From DASTSN01 sp035760665 (lineage in GTDB: Bacteria; Bacteroidota; Bacteroidia; Chitinophagales; Chitinophagaceae), in contig DASTSN010000037.1 in the NCBI GenBank assembly GCA_035760665.1, positions 1 through 21,257 on the forward strand: DNA of 21,257 bases, read 5' to 3'. Positions 1-7,734 of the stretch are shown here, piece by piece (position 1 is the stretch's first letter; every line of letters starts with the position of its first letter). The notes under the pieces were generated by a model. It had not been told where the DNA came from and did no database searches. It worked only from the letters and a program-made list of their open reading frames with translations. Made by a program: the position numbers and the translations under genes.

Positions 1-1
1 A

Positions 2-208
2 GACGATCAGCCGTACAACAATGAAACAACATCTCCAAAAATCTCAGATGAAACAGGTGCTATTTTTGCGAGTAATGACGACAGTAAAAGCAGGAAGGTC
101 CGCGGGTTTTTCCGGAAAGCCACCCGGCTCTTCGAACGCACAACCAATATCAGTGCTGCCAATGATGACGACAAAGTACTGATTGGTGTACTGGCTGTAA
201 AACTCTAA
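2..208 (+). CDS. C-terminal part of an unidentified protein (5' end outside window)
   Basis: An open frame runs in from the left edge (codons start at base 2) and stops with TAA at 206-208, giving 68 visible residues. The fragment is polar, with a basic stretch (KVRGFFRKATRLFER) followed by an acidic NDDDK stretch and a hydrophobic end (VLIGVLAVKL). I do not recognise a domain. From memory, similar C-termini occur in uncharacterised Bacteroidota proteins encoded near sigma factors and outer-membrane proteins; that is recollection, not something shown here. The next gene begins 124 bp downstream on the same strand with no terminator between, so the two may be co-transcribed. Confidence 0.6.
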   Translation, partial: DDQPYNNETTSPKISDETGAIFASNDDSKSRKVRGFFRKATRLFERTTNISAANDDDKVLIGVLAVKL

Positions 209-332
209 CAAAAGCAGGCACCGGAAAAGAGTACAAAAGTGAAAAAGATTATTCAGGATTGTTACGATCAGTAATGAGTACTTGTTTTACTTTAACTCTG
301 TCTGGGTCTTTAAAAAACAAAATTTTATACTG

Positions 333-1193
333 ATGAAACGGATATTTACACTGTGCATTTCTATATGCACCGCAATGATTGGTTTTGCGCAAGCAGACAC
401 AACAGCTAAACAACCCACGGAAAAAGCCGACACCATTAAAGTTGGCGGTATGATCATCATCCGGAAAGCGGGCGATGAAGAACGTGAGACCAGGCGAAGC
501 CGGAATATAACCATCACCAATCGTCATGATTACAAGCATAATGCAAATGTCAGCACCAACTGGTGGATCGTGGACCTGGGTTTTGCCAATGTGAACGATC
601 AAACAAATTACAGCAGTGCAGCTGTGCAGGATCCTGTTTCCGGGTTTGCACCAGGCCTGAACAAAGACAACCTGAAATTGCGTACAGGCAAGTCCGTTAA
701 CGTGAACCTTTGGTTCTTTATGCAGCGGCTTAACCTGATTGAGCACGTGGTAAACCTGAAATACGGTTTGGGTTTGGAATTGAACAATTACCGGTTTGAC
801 GACGAAACCGTCCGTTTCCACAAAAACCCAACCTACATTTCACTGGACAACAGTTTGGATGGCGCCCGCAAAAATAAACTGGCGGCAGATTACATCACCG
901 TACCGCTGATGCTGAACTTCAACTTTACACCCGATCACCGGAAAGGGGGCTTTGGTTTCAGCGCCGGGGTTAGCGCCGGCTATCTTTACTCGGCACGCCA
1001 GAAAACAAAACTTGATGGCCATATAGACAAACTCCATGACGACTTTGACCTCAAACGCTGGAAACTTTCTTACGTGGGTGAGCTGAACCTGGGCCCGGTA
1101 AAACTCTACGGCAGTTATGCTATGGATAATATGTGGGATAAAGGACTTGATCAAACTCCCTATACGGTTGGCCTTCGTCTGAGTAACTGGTAA
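333..1193 (+). CDS. Outer-membrane beta-barrel protein, PorT-like type (hypothetical)
   Basis: A 286-residue protein starting at the ATG at 333. This start is preferred over the in-frame ATG at 282 because it places a classical signal peptide at the N-terminus (MKRIFTLCISICTAMIGFAQ, cut after AQA or FAQ). The mature N-terminal ~60 residues are polar and Lys/Arg/Thr-rich. From about residue 70 there are alternating amphipathic strands rich in aromatic residues and Asn (WWIVDLGF, YGLGLELNNYRF, KLSYVGELNLGPVKLYGSYAM), and the protein ends in a strand with a terminal aromatic (VGLRLSNW), as in beta-barrels inserted by BAM. It resembles the outer membrane beta-barrel / PorT family common in Bacteroidota. 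Function is unknown. It is followed by a strong terminator at 1231-1253, so it closes its transcription unit. Confidence 0.75.
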   Translation: MKRIFTLCISICTAMIGFAQADTTAKQPTEKADTIKVGGMIIIRKAGDEERETRRSRNITITNRHDYKHNANVSTNWWIVDLGFANVNDQTNYSSAAVQDPVSGFAPGLNKDNLKLRTGKSVNVNLWFFMQRLNLIEHVVNLKYGLGLELNNYRFDDETVRFHKNPTYISLDNSLDGARKNKLAADYITVPLMLNFNFTPDHRKGGFGFSAGVSAGYLYSARQKTKLDGHIDKLHDDFDLKRWKLSYVGELNLGPVKLYGSYAMDNMWDKGLDQTPYTVGLRLSNW

Positions 1194-1230
1194 TTATTGC
1201 TTTTAATAAATCAACATACATATCAATAGA

Positions 1231-1253
1231 CCCGCCGGCGAGGCGGGTTTTTT
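1231..1253 (+). terminator. Rho-independent terminator after the beta-barrel gene
   Basis: A perfect 6-bp GC stem (CCCGCC / GGCGGG) with a 5-nt loop is followed directly by six T. It lies 37 bp after the stop codon of the beta-barrel gene on the same strand. Confidence 0.9.
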
Positions 1254-1347
1254 GATGAAAATTTGCGAAGGGGAAACACGGTTTTTATTCACATGTTTGA
1301 TTGTTGTCAAGGTTTTGGCAACCTGTAATTTTTCCCGCACAATTTTT

Positions 1348-1369
1348 GTTGACTTGATGAAATGTCAAC
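1348..1369. promoter_or_regulatory. Inverted repeat upstream of the L,D-transpeptidase gene
   Basis: GTTGAC at 1348-1353 and its exact complement GTCAAC at 1364-1369 are separated by 10 bp, centred about 88 bp before the transpeptidase ATG in a 193-bp gene-free stretch. The arm and spacer sizes fit a dimeric regulator site. No convincing TAnnTTTG promoter box was found between it and the gene, so the role is tentative. Confidence 0.3.
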
Positions 1370-1446
1370 GCATCGTTAAAGGTCATTTCATAAAAAATAA
1401 AGCAAGGTTATACGACGTTTGGTAAATACGGTTTAAGGATATTGCT

Positions 1447-2019
1447 ATGAAATCAACTATTGCACTCGCAGCGGCCCTGCTCGGCAGCAGTATTATGTTT
1501 GGGCCGACTTCTTCTGAAATGGTGGTTACCGGAACTGTACACAGCGATGTTAACCACCGCAGTACCGATGATCCCATTGGTACCGTTTACATTATTATTG
1601 ATAAAAGCGATTACGAACTGAGTGTCTATGACAGTAAAGGCTGGTATGCCACCTACCCGGTTGTATTTGGCAATAATTCCCTGGCTGATAAAAAGATGGA
1701 GGGTGACCGTAATACACCAGAAGGTACTTTTCGTATTGTTTCAAAACGTTACCATGCCAAATGGGACCGCTTTATGGCGCTGGATTATCCTAACCAGGAA
1801 AGCTACGAGAAATTTAACCAGCGCAGGCAGCGTGGTGAAATTCCTTCATATGCACGCATCGGGGGCGGTATTGGTATTCATGGCACCTGGCCGCACGAAG
1901 ATTACCAGATTGACCGCTACCAGAACTGGACCGATGGCTGCATTTCCCTTAAGAACAGCGACGTGGAAGAACTCTACAGGTATATCCCCGTTGGAACCCA
2001 GGTAACCATTCGAAAATAA
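1447..2019 (+). CDS. Secreted L,D-transpeptidase (YkuD domain)
   Basis: A 190-residue protein of the YkuD family, periplasmic enzymes that use a catalytic cysteine to form 3-3 peptidoglycan cross-links or attach proteins to peptidoglycan. Residues 1-22 are a signal-like hydrophobic segment. The YkuD fold follows: strand VYIIIDKSDYELSVY at 47-61, the GDRNTPEGTFRI motif at 86-97, then the active-site block with His145 in GIHGT and Cys165 in TDGCISL. These match the HG...(S/T)xGC pattern; the second motif is TDGC instead of the commoner SHGC. The ~130-residue catalytic domain is complete and there is no LysM or PG-binding domain. It is monocistronic, convergent with the hydrolase gene that ends at 2104. 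The physiological substrate (cross-linking or protein anchoring) cannot be read from sequence. Confidence 0.9.
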   Translation: MKSTIALAAALLGSSIMFGPTSSEMVVTGTVHSDVNHRSTDDPIGTVYIIIDKSDYELSVYDSKGWYATYPVVFGNNSLADKKMEGDRNTPEGTFRIVSKRYHAKWDRFMALDYPNQESYEKFNQRRQRGEIPSYARIGGGIGIHGTWPHEDYQIDRYQNWTDGCISLKNSDVEELYRYIPVGTQVTIRK

Positions 2020-2103
2020 AATTCTTCAGCGGGGAAATTATCGTTGCCGTAGTTAGTGAAAATGCCGAATGCAGCCTTCCTGGATCATCACCATGAATAT
2101 TTA

Positions 2104-3093
2104 TTATTTTACGGTTTGGGTGTTTTGCAGAAACCGCCTTACTTCGCTGCGCCACAGCCCCGGATCCTTTTCTTCCAGCAGTTGGTGATCGGCATGATCG
2201 TAGATGACCAGTCTTTTATGAGTGGAGGCAATATGTTGATAAATCGCACTTGTTTCTTCCGGCAGCACATACCGGTCAATTGCGCCACATTGCAGCAATA
2301 CCGGGCAGTGAACCGATTGCACATAGTTAGTGGTGTTGTGCTGAAACCCGTTATATCCCTGCTCAATCCCTGTCCAGAGGGTGACGAGGAAACCAAACGG
2401 CTGCTCAGGAAAACCCAGCACCCTTGATCTTGCTTTTAAATGATATTGAAGACTGGCAAATGGCGCCTCTAATATGACGCCTGCGGGCTGGATAGGATAA
2501 TCATGAAGCGCTTTGCTGATAATCACGGCCCCCAGCGACATGCCCCAGAGGTAAACGGTTTTCTCCCCCCTGCGGCTGATATACTCATATGCCAGTTTTA
2601 CCTCTTCTGCTTCTCGGTAACCCAGCGAAGTGGAGTGGCCGTCACTGTTACCATGCCCGCGCAAATCCACCAGCAGTACATTGTATCCCAGATACCGAAA
2701 TTCAGACGCCACAGGCAAAATCATTCCCTTGTTCATCAGCAGTCCGTGAAAAAGAATAACGGTCCCTTTTGACAGCGAATCTGTTTGGCTGTACCAGCAA
2801 TCAATTCGTAACCCATTTGCAGTATGTAAAGACACCGTGTCGACGGCAAACTGGGGTACATCTGTTATCAGCGAACGGGGATATTTGATGCCTGAAAATA
2901 ACTTCCAGGTTTTCACAAAAATATTTTTGTAAGGCCGGTAGGGCTGGCGAAGAGCCGGGTCATCGTAAAAATGGGTGAACTTATAGGCGTGCAGTGCTGC
3001 ACTGATATTCATAAGGATCAGTTGAACAAGTAGTACCCACACGGCCCATTTTACAAATGACCGCAGGTTTCCTTGCTTACGGGTTGGTTGCAT
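2104..3093 (-). CDS. Alpha/beta hydrolase with N-terminal membrane anchor
   Basis: A serine hydrolase of the alpha/beta fold, 329 residues from the ATG at 3093. The frame is open to a TTG at 3123, but the best -7 box (3129-3136) would place the transcription start close to that TTG, so the ATG is preferred. Numbered from the TTG, the catalytic elements are the oxyanion motif LFHGLL (124-129), the nucleophile elbow GMSLG with Ser196, Asp283 in CGAIDRYV and His313 in DHADHQ. A hydrophobic segment near the N-terminus (WAVWVLLVQLILMNISAAL) suggests an inner-membrane anchor with the catalytic domain periplasmic. VDLRGHGNSDGHS is typical of the BAAT/serine aminopeptidase-like branch (YqkD/FrsA-like). 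The substrate is unknown: peptidase, esterase or thioesterase are all possible. Confidence 0.85.
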   Translation of the reverse strand: MQPTRKQGNLRSFVKWAVWVLLVQLILMNISAALHAYKFTHFYDDPALRQPYRPYKNIFVKTWKLFSGIKYPRSLITDVPQFAVDTVSLHTANGLRIDCWYSQTDSLSKGTVILFHGLLMNKGMILPVASEFRYLGYNVLLVDLRGHGNSDGHSTSLGYREAEEVKLAYEYISRRGEKTVYLWGMSLGAVIISKALHDYPIQPAGVILEAPFASLQYHLKARSRVLGFPEQPFGFLVTLWTGIEQGYNGFQHNTTNYVQSVHCPVLLQCGAIDRYVLPEETSAIYQHIASTHKRLVIYDHADHQLLEEKDPGLWRSEVRRFLQNTQTVK

Positions 3094-3128
3094 AAGGTAA
3101 CTTATAAAAAGCCATTGCGGCAAAGCGG

Positions 3129-3160
3129 CAAAAATATTGGTTACTGCAAGTAAATCACAA
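3129..3160 (-). promoter_or_regulatory. Bacteroidota-type promoter of the alpha/beta hydrolase gene
   Basis: On the minus strand a TATTTTTG box (3129-3136) matches the -7 consensus TAnnTTTG. A TTG (3158-3160) lies 21 bp upstream in the -33 position. The ATG at 3093 follows about 35 bp after the -7 box. Confidence 0.5.
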
Positions 3161-3258
3161 TCATTTTTGCTGAATCATCCATTTTTTTCACATAAAACAA
3201 AAGGAGGTATAGTTTTTGCTAATTATACAGCTGTACTAATCGAATTAGAAAAACCTTT

Positions 3259-3284
3259 TAAAGCAGCTGATCCGGGCTGCTTTA
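3259..3284 (-). terminator. Terminator-like hairpin after acs
   Basis: A perfect 9-bp stem (TAAAGCAGC / GCTGCTTTA) with an 8-nt loop lies 19 bp beyond the acs stop. In the acs direction the trailing sequence is AAAGG then five T, an imperfect U-tract. In the plus direction it is followed by six T. It may work in both directions. Confidence 0.6.
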
Positions 3285-3303
3285 TTTTTTCATCATAGTA
3301 ATT

Positions 3304-5244
3304 TTACGAAAGCCTGCCATTTTTGATTTCGTCCACAACCGAGGGGTCCAGCAGCGTGGTGGTATCGCCCAGGTTTGTGGTTTCGCCTTCTGCAATTTTT
3401 CGCAGGATGCGCCGCATGATTTTTCCGCTTCTTGTTTTGGGTAATCCTTTTACAAATTGTATTTTATCTGGCTTGGCAATGGGACCGATAATCCTGGCAA
3501 CGGTTTGCAAAATGTCCTGCCGTGTATGCTCATCATCTCCGTGCATGGCCGACATAATCACGAAAGCATAAATGCCCTGGCCTTTTACTGCATGCGGGTA
3601 ACCCACCACGGCACTCTCCACCACGTCGGCGTGCATATTAATAGCATTTTCAACTTCGGCAGTGCCAATCCGGTGCCCGCTCACATTCAGCACATCATCT
3701 ACGCGGCCTGTGATCCGGAAATTGCCGGCATCATCTTTAAGTGCCCCGTCACCGGTAAAATATAGGCCGGGATAGGTTGCAAAATAATTGGTCCGGCAAC
3801 GTTCATGATCGCCATAGGTAGTTCGGATAATTCCCGGCCACGGCGCCTTCATGCAAAGGTTGCCTTTGTACAAACCATGTTCATCTTTTTCCGTAACTTC
3901 TTTCCCGTTTTCATCTACCAGTACAGGCTGCACACCTGGCAACGGCAACGTTGCCCAGCTGGGCCTCGACGGCGTCACGCCTGCCAGGTTAGAAATCAGT
4001 ACGCCACCGGTCTCCGTCTGCCACCAGGTATCCACAATCGGGCAACGCTTTTTCCCTACATGTTCATCATACCAGTGCCAAGCCTCTTCATTAATGGGTT
4101 CACCCACGGTACCCAGTATTTTTAGCGAAGAAAGATTTTTTCCTTCCAGCGGCTTGGTACCAAATCCCATCAGGCTGCGAATAGCCGTGGGGGCCGTATA
4201 TAAAATATTTACCTTGTATTTGTCTACAATATCCCAAAACCGGCCAGCATCCGGCCAGGTGGGGATGCCTTCAAACATAAGAGACGTGGCGCCGGCGCTC
4301 AGCGGGCCATATAAAATATAGCTGTGCCCCGTGATCCACCCAATATCAGCCGTACAGAAATGAATATCGCCGGTTTTGTACTGGAATACGTTTACAAAAG
4401 TATAAGTTGTCCATACCATATAGCCCGCACAACTGTGTACAACACCTTTTGGCTTGCCCGTGCTTCCGGACGTATACAATATAAACAGGGGGTCTTCCGC
4501 ATCCATTTCTTCGGCGGGAAAACTGACCACTCCATCTTTCTCCACCTGTGCCTCGGCATGCTCCATTTCATCTTCCCACCACACATCACGGCCTTTGATC
4601 ATGGAAACGGGCGTTCGCGTTCTTGTATACACGATGACGCGTTTGACGGTTTTGTTACCAATCAGGGCATCATCAATAATACTTTTCAACGGGATGTCTT
4701 TGCCGCCGCGAAAAGCGCCGTCGCAGGTGATGATGAATTCAGCTTTTGCATCTTCCAGCCGGTCGGCAATGCTTTGTGCGGAAAAACCGCCAAAGATTAC
4801 ACTGTGAATTGCGCCGATGCGGGCACAACCCAGCACTGCATAAGCCAGCTCGGGTACCATACCCATATAAATGCAAACCCGGTCGCCTTTTTTCACACCA
4901 TTATTTTTCAGCATTTGCGCCACCTGGCATACCCGCTTGTGCAGGCGGTTGTAAGTGACAATTCGGGTGCGTTCTTCAGGATTATTGGGCTCCCAGATAA
5001 TCGCCGGTTGCTCACCCATTTCGGCGAGGTGACGATCGATGCAGTTTTCCGTAATATTCAGTTTGGCGCCGCTAAACCATTCTACTTTCGGTTCGCGAAA
5101 ATTCCAGTTTACTACCTTATCCCATTTTTTACGCCAGGTAAAATGCTCGGCCACAGATGCCCAGTATTCCTCTGGTTCGTTTATACTTACCCGGTAGGCC
5201 ATTTCATATTGATCCATACTGCGGATCTGGTAGGGATATTCCAT
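3304..5244 (-). CDS. acs: Acetyl-CoA synthetase (AMP-forming)
   Basis: Cytosolic enzyme that activates acetate to acetyl-CoA through an acetyl-AMP intermediate. The ATG at 5244 gives 646 residues, close to the ~650 usual for Acs; the TTG at 5250 only adds two residues. Numbered from the ATG: an N-terminal ACAS domain with the EWFSGAKLNITENCIDRH signature (55-72), the phosphate-binding loop YTSGSTGKPKG (257-267), the WWQTETGG adenylate motif (407-414), YFTGDGA and the hinge region FRITGRVDDVLNVSGHRI (509-526). The C-terminal PKTRSGKIMRR contains Lys608, the residue acetylated in regulated Acs enzymes. All catalytic motifs are intact. The gene stands alone, with its own promoter candidate and a downstream hairpin. 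Very confident assignment. Confidence 0.97.
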   Translation of the reverse strand: MEYPYQIRSMDQYEMAYRVSINEPEEYWASVAEHFTWRKKWDKVVNWNFREPKVEWFSGAKLNITENCIDRHLAEMGEQPAIIWEPNNPEERTRIVTYNRLHKRVCQVAQMLKNNGVKKGDRVCIYMGMVPELAYAVLGCARIGAIHSVIFGGFSAQSIADRLEDAKAEFIITCDGAFRGGKDIPLKSIIDDALIGNKTVKRVIVYTRTRTPVSMIKGRDVWWEDEMEHAEAQVEKDGVVSFPAEEMDAEDPLFILYTSGSTGKPKGVVHSCAGYMVWTTYTFVNVFQYKTGDIHFCTADIGWITGHSYILYGPLSAGATSLMFEGIPTWPDAGRFWDIVDKYKVNILYTAPTAIRSLMGFGTKPLEGKNLSSLKILGTVGEPINEEAWHWYDEHVGKKRCPIVDTWWQTETGGVLISNLAGVTPSRPSWATLPLPGVQPVLVDENGKEVTEKDEHGLYKGNLCMKAPWPGIIRTTYGDHERCRTNYFATYPGLYFTGDGALKDDAGNFRITGRVDDVLNVSGHRIGTAEVENAINMHADVVESAVVGYPHAVKGQGIYAFVIMSAMHGDDEHTRQDILQTVARIIGPIAKPDKIQFVKGLPKTRSGKIMRRILRKIAEGETTNLGDTTTLLDPSVVDEIKNGRLS

Positions 5245-5267
5245 AAGCAATCATTTGTTTAAGGCTA

Positions 5268-5300
5268 TAAAAATAAGAAATGCAGTCTATTGAAAGGCAA
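5268..5300 (-). promoter_or_regulatory. Candidate acs promoter
   Basis: On the minus strand TATTTTTA (5268-5275) matches TAnnTTTG at seven of eight positions, and a TTG (5298-5300) lies 22 bp upstream. The -7 box is 23 bp before the acs ATG. Confidence 0.4.
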
Positions 5301-5637
5301 TTAAATATTGCGAAAACGGTTGCGCTGCACCAATAAACTATTCATCAAAATAGCGGGGATACCTGTTGAGAAAGGAAATGATAATTCAGGGCACTGCTGC
5401 AGGATTATCTTCATGCTGTGTACAGAAATGCTTTACTCGTATAAACCGCAAAACTTCAGCAGGTGCCTCACATTTTTGAGACCGACTTTATGATTGTCAA
5501 AGAAACAGGGCCTTGCCTCTTTGCTGGTGTTAGGAAAACCAGTTTCCCGATGGCGCTGCACTGGGCTAATTATTTGAAAATAGGCGGCCGTTCATTTCCC
5601 CGGTCCTAATTTTTTACAATTCTTCAACAATCTTTTC
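5301..5637. other. Intergenic stretch between divergent acs and secretion operon
   Basis: About 340 bp between two divergent transcription units. An open frame at 5308-5493 on the plus strand has no recognisable domain, signal peptide or upstream signals, and I do not count it as a gene. I found no convincing hairpin, repeat or RNA gene here. Confidence 0.5.
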
Positions 5638-5667
5638 TTTGTGGTGTTAAACTGGCTGGTAATTTTG
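5638..5667 (+). promoter_or_regulatory. Promoter of the type I secretion operon
   Basis: TTTG (5638-5641), an 18-bp spacer, then TAATTTTG (5660-5667): a full match to the Bacteroidota TTTG / TAnnTTTG pattern. The first ATG downstream is only 6 bp after the -7 box, so the transcript for the small secreted protein would be leaderless or nearly so. Confidence 0.65.
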
Positions 5668-5673
5668 CAGACA

Positions 5674-5961
5674 ATGAAAAAGATCGCACTTCTCTTGTTG
5701 GTTTTGTTTACGGCGGTACAGGTAGTACCTGCTGTACAAGCCTGGTGCGATACCGGGAAAGTGCTGGTATTTAATGTAGACGAAGAAAAACATTCTGGCA
5801 AACAGGCGCCTGATGACCTGAAAGAAAAAAAATTCTTTGCTGATCATTTCCTGCAAATCAGGCAGCTTGCAGTAACTATTCATGCCTCTTTTCAAAAGGA
5901 CGATGCGATTCCCCCATCTCCCTGTTTGGAACAATTAGTTCCTCCTCCTAATTTCTGCTGA
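5674..5961 (+). CDS. Small secreted protein with Pro/Cys tail, first gene of the T1SS operon (hypothetical)
   Basis: A 95-residue protein starting at the ATG at 5674. The frame extends upstream only to a GTG at 5641, inside the promoter. Residues 1-23 form a Sec signal peptide (MKKIALLLLVLFTAVQVVPAVQA). The mature part has an acidic/basic polar stretch (about 34-53), an amphipathic segment and a proline-rich C-terminus ending PPPNFC, with Cys at 25, 84 and 95. No domain is recognised. It lies 84 bp before the ABC transporter on the same strand, behind the operon's promoter, so a periplasmic accessory role in the efflux system is plausible but unproven. Having a Sec signal and no double-glycine leader, it is unlikely to be a peptide cargo of the ABC exporter. 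Confidence 0.6.
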   Translation: MKKIALLLLVLFTAVQVVPAVQAWCDTGKVLVFNVDEEKHSGKQAPDDLKEKKFFADHFLQIRQLAVTIHASFQKDDAIPPSPCLEQLVPPPNFC

Positions 5962-5990
5962 TCAGTATCCTGATCCTTACTACGTTCGGT

Positions 5991-6005
5991 TGCCGGAATC
6001 CGGCA
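5991..6005. promoter_or_regulatory. Palindrome between the small gene and the ABC gene
   Basis: TGCCGGAATCCGGCA is a perfect palindrome with a single central base and could fold as a 6-bp GC-rich stem with a 3-nt loop. There is no T-run after it, so it is not a standard terminator. It may be an operator, or a hairpin that sets the ratio between the first gene and the transporter genes. Confidence 0.35.
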
Positions 6006-6045
6006 GCTATAGCCATTTATTATTCCTGATTATTAAAAATTATTC

Positions 6046-7734
6046 ATGATGTCTCCGGCTGTAAATCCGGTTGCCAGGATCTGGAATCTTGTGCGCCGGG
6101 AAAAAGCAGAAATTACGGCAGTTTATTTTTATGCAGTCCTGGCGGGAATTATACAACTTTCCCTGCCGGTCGGTATCCAATCCATCATCAACTTTGTGCT
6201 GGGTGGCAGCATGTCTGCATCGTTGGTTATTTTGATCATACTGGTTGTTACCGGCGTAACCGTTACAGGGATTATTTATATCAACCAGATGAAACTGATA
6301 GAAAAAATCCAGCAAAAAATCTTTGTAAGGTATGCTTTCGATTTTGCAGAGCATCTGCCAAAAATTGACTTGCAAAAGGCGGATGCTTTTTACCTCCCGG
6401 AACTGGTCAACCGGTTTTTTGAAATTCCCATTTTGCAAAAAGGACTTTCTAAACTGTTGATTGATATTCCAACGGCTACCATTCAGATTTTGTTTGGACT
6501 GCTCCTGCTTTCGCTGTATCACCCGGCTTTTATCCTGTTTGGTATTTTGCTGTTGTTGATCCTTGCTGTCATCCTCTACTATACGGGCTCCAAAGGATTG
6601 CGCAGCAGCCTTGCCGAAAGCTCGTATAAATATTCGGTGGCGGCCTGGCTGGAGGAACTGGCCCGCGTGGTAAAATCTTTTAAACTTTCCCGCGGCACAT
6701 CCCTGCACCTGAAAAAGACAGACGATCGCACAATGGGATACCTGCATGCCCGTACGGTTCATTTCTCCGTTTTGCTTTTTCAATATCGCTTACTCGTGAT
6801 TTTGAAAACCATCATCACCGCTGCTATGCTCCTGGTAGGTTCATTCCTGCTGATTAACCAGCAGCTGAATATCGGACAGTTTATTGCGGCAGAAATTGTG
6901 ATCCTGATTGTCATTAGTGCGGTGGAAAAACTGATTACCACCCTTGACAATGTGTATGATGTACTGACATCGGTGGAAAAGATTGGTATACTCACGGACA
7001 AGCCAATGGAAATAACCGGCACACAGCCTGTCAGTTCAGCAAACCGTGGCCTTACTCTTGAACTGGTAGATGTTGCCTTTCAGTTTAACAAAGCAAGAAA
7101 CGTATTTGGAAAAATCAGTTTTAAAGCGGCAGCCGGTGAAAAAATCTGCCTGTCGGGCCAGGAAGGAAGCGGCAAGTCCACCCTGCTCAAGCTACTGAGC
7201 GGTATATATACAGATTTTTCCGGCAGTATCCTCATCGATGGGATTCCCTTGCGCAATTACAACCTCGACTCGTTGCGGTCAGTTACAGGCTTCTTCATAA
7301 GCCGGCAGGACATTTTTCATGGCACACTCAAAGAAAATATTACGATGGGTGATCCGCTGGCCGATATAGAAGAGATCAGTGCGCTGGCCGCCAAAATCGG
7401 CCTTGGGTCGTTTATCAGTATGCAGAAATATGGATACGATACAGAACTGGATCCTGTAGGAAACCACCTGCCCGGTAATGTCATTCGAAAAATATTACTT
7501 CTGCGGGCACTCATCCGCCGCCCCCGTTTATTGCTGCTGGAAGAACCCTGGGAGGGTTTTCCGGCAAAGTTGCAGCGGCGGATGCAGGATTTTCTCCTGC
7601 AGGAAATTCCAAACTGCACTGTGCTGGTGATTAGCAACGATCATGACTTTGCGGCACGCTGCGATAAGGTCATTTACCTGGATAGCAATGAAACAAAAGT
7701 GATAGTAAATACTAAAACAACTGGTCGTGAATAA
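6046..7734 (+). CDS. ABC transporter with fused permease and ATPase domains, type I secretion type
   Basis: A 562-residue half-transporter: membrane domain about 20-300 with several hydrophobic helices (27-52, 58-79, 145-180, 250-270, 278-295), then the nucleotide-binding domain about 336-555. There is no N-terminal C39 peptidase domain, so it would not process double-glycine leaders. Walker A is intact (GQEGSGKST, 371-379) and the Q-loop has Gln421. Three elements depart from consensus: the LSGGQ signature is replaced by HLPGN (474-478), the Walker B aspartate is Glu499 (LLLLEEP, catalytic Glu500 kept), and the H-loop reads ISNDHDF, with Asn531 where His is expected and His533 two residues on. 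With the HlyD and TolC-type neighbours it would form an envelope-spanning export complex. Substrate unknown. The second ATG at 6049 is an equally possible start. Confidence 0.9.
   Translation: MMSPAVNPVARIWNLVRREKAEITAVYFYAVLAGIIQLSLPVGIQSIINFVLGGSMSASLVILIILVVTGVTVTGIIYINQMKLIEKIQQKIFVRYAFDFAEHLPKIDLQKADAFYLPELVNRFFEIPILQKGLSKLLIDIPTATIQILFGLLLLSLYHPAFILFGILLLLILAVILYYTGSKGLRSSLAESSYKYSVAAWLEELARVVKSFKLSRGTSLHLKKTDDRTMGYLHARTVHFSVLLFQYRLLVILKTIITAAMLLVGSFLLINQQLNIGQFIAAEIVILIVISAVEKLITTLDNVYDVLTSVEKIGILTDKPMEITGTQPVSSANRGLTLELVDVAFQFNKARNVFGKISFKAAAGEKICLSGQEGSGKSTLLKLLSGIYTDFSGSILIDGIPLRNYNLDSLRSVTGFFISRQDIFHGTLKENITMGDPLADIEEISALAAKIGLGSFISMQKYGYDTELDPVGNHLPGNVIRKILLLRALIRRPRLLLLEEPWEGFPAKLQRRMQDFLLQEIPNCTVLVISNDHDFAARCDKVIYLDSNETKVIVNTKTTGRE

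Noticed and set aside
282..332. Upstream ATG extending the beta-barrel protein by 17 residues
   Set aside because: It would bury the signal peptide behind a non-signal N-terminus; the ATG at 333 starts exactly at the signal peptide.
3195..3225. AAAGGAGG sequence on the plus strand as a ribosome binding site of a hidden gene
   Set aside because: No start codon with a meaningful frame follows at suitable distance, and Bacteroidota seldom use such sites.
4324..5262. Long open frame (312 codons) on the plus strand opposite acs
   Set aside because: It is the antisense shadow of acs; the acs frame has every catalytic motif while this frame has none and is rich in His, Cys and Phe.
5308..5493. Open frame of 61 codons between acs and the secretion operon
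   Set aside because: No recognisable domain, no signal peptide, no promoter or spacing that supports it, and its composition looks like noncoding sequence.
6040..6783. Open frame of 247 codons on the minus strand inside the ABC transporter gene
   Set aside because: Shadow frame with low-complexity Gln/Asn/Lys/His-rich translation; the sense frame encodes clear ABC domains.
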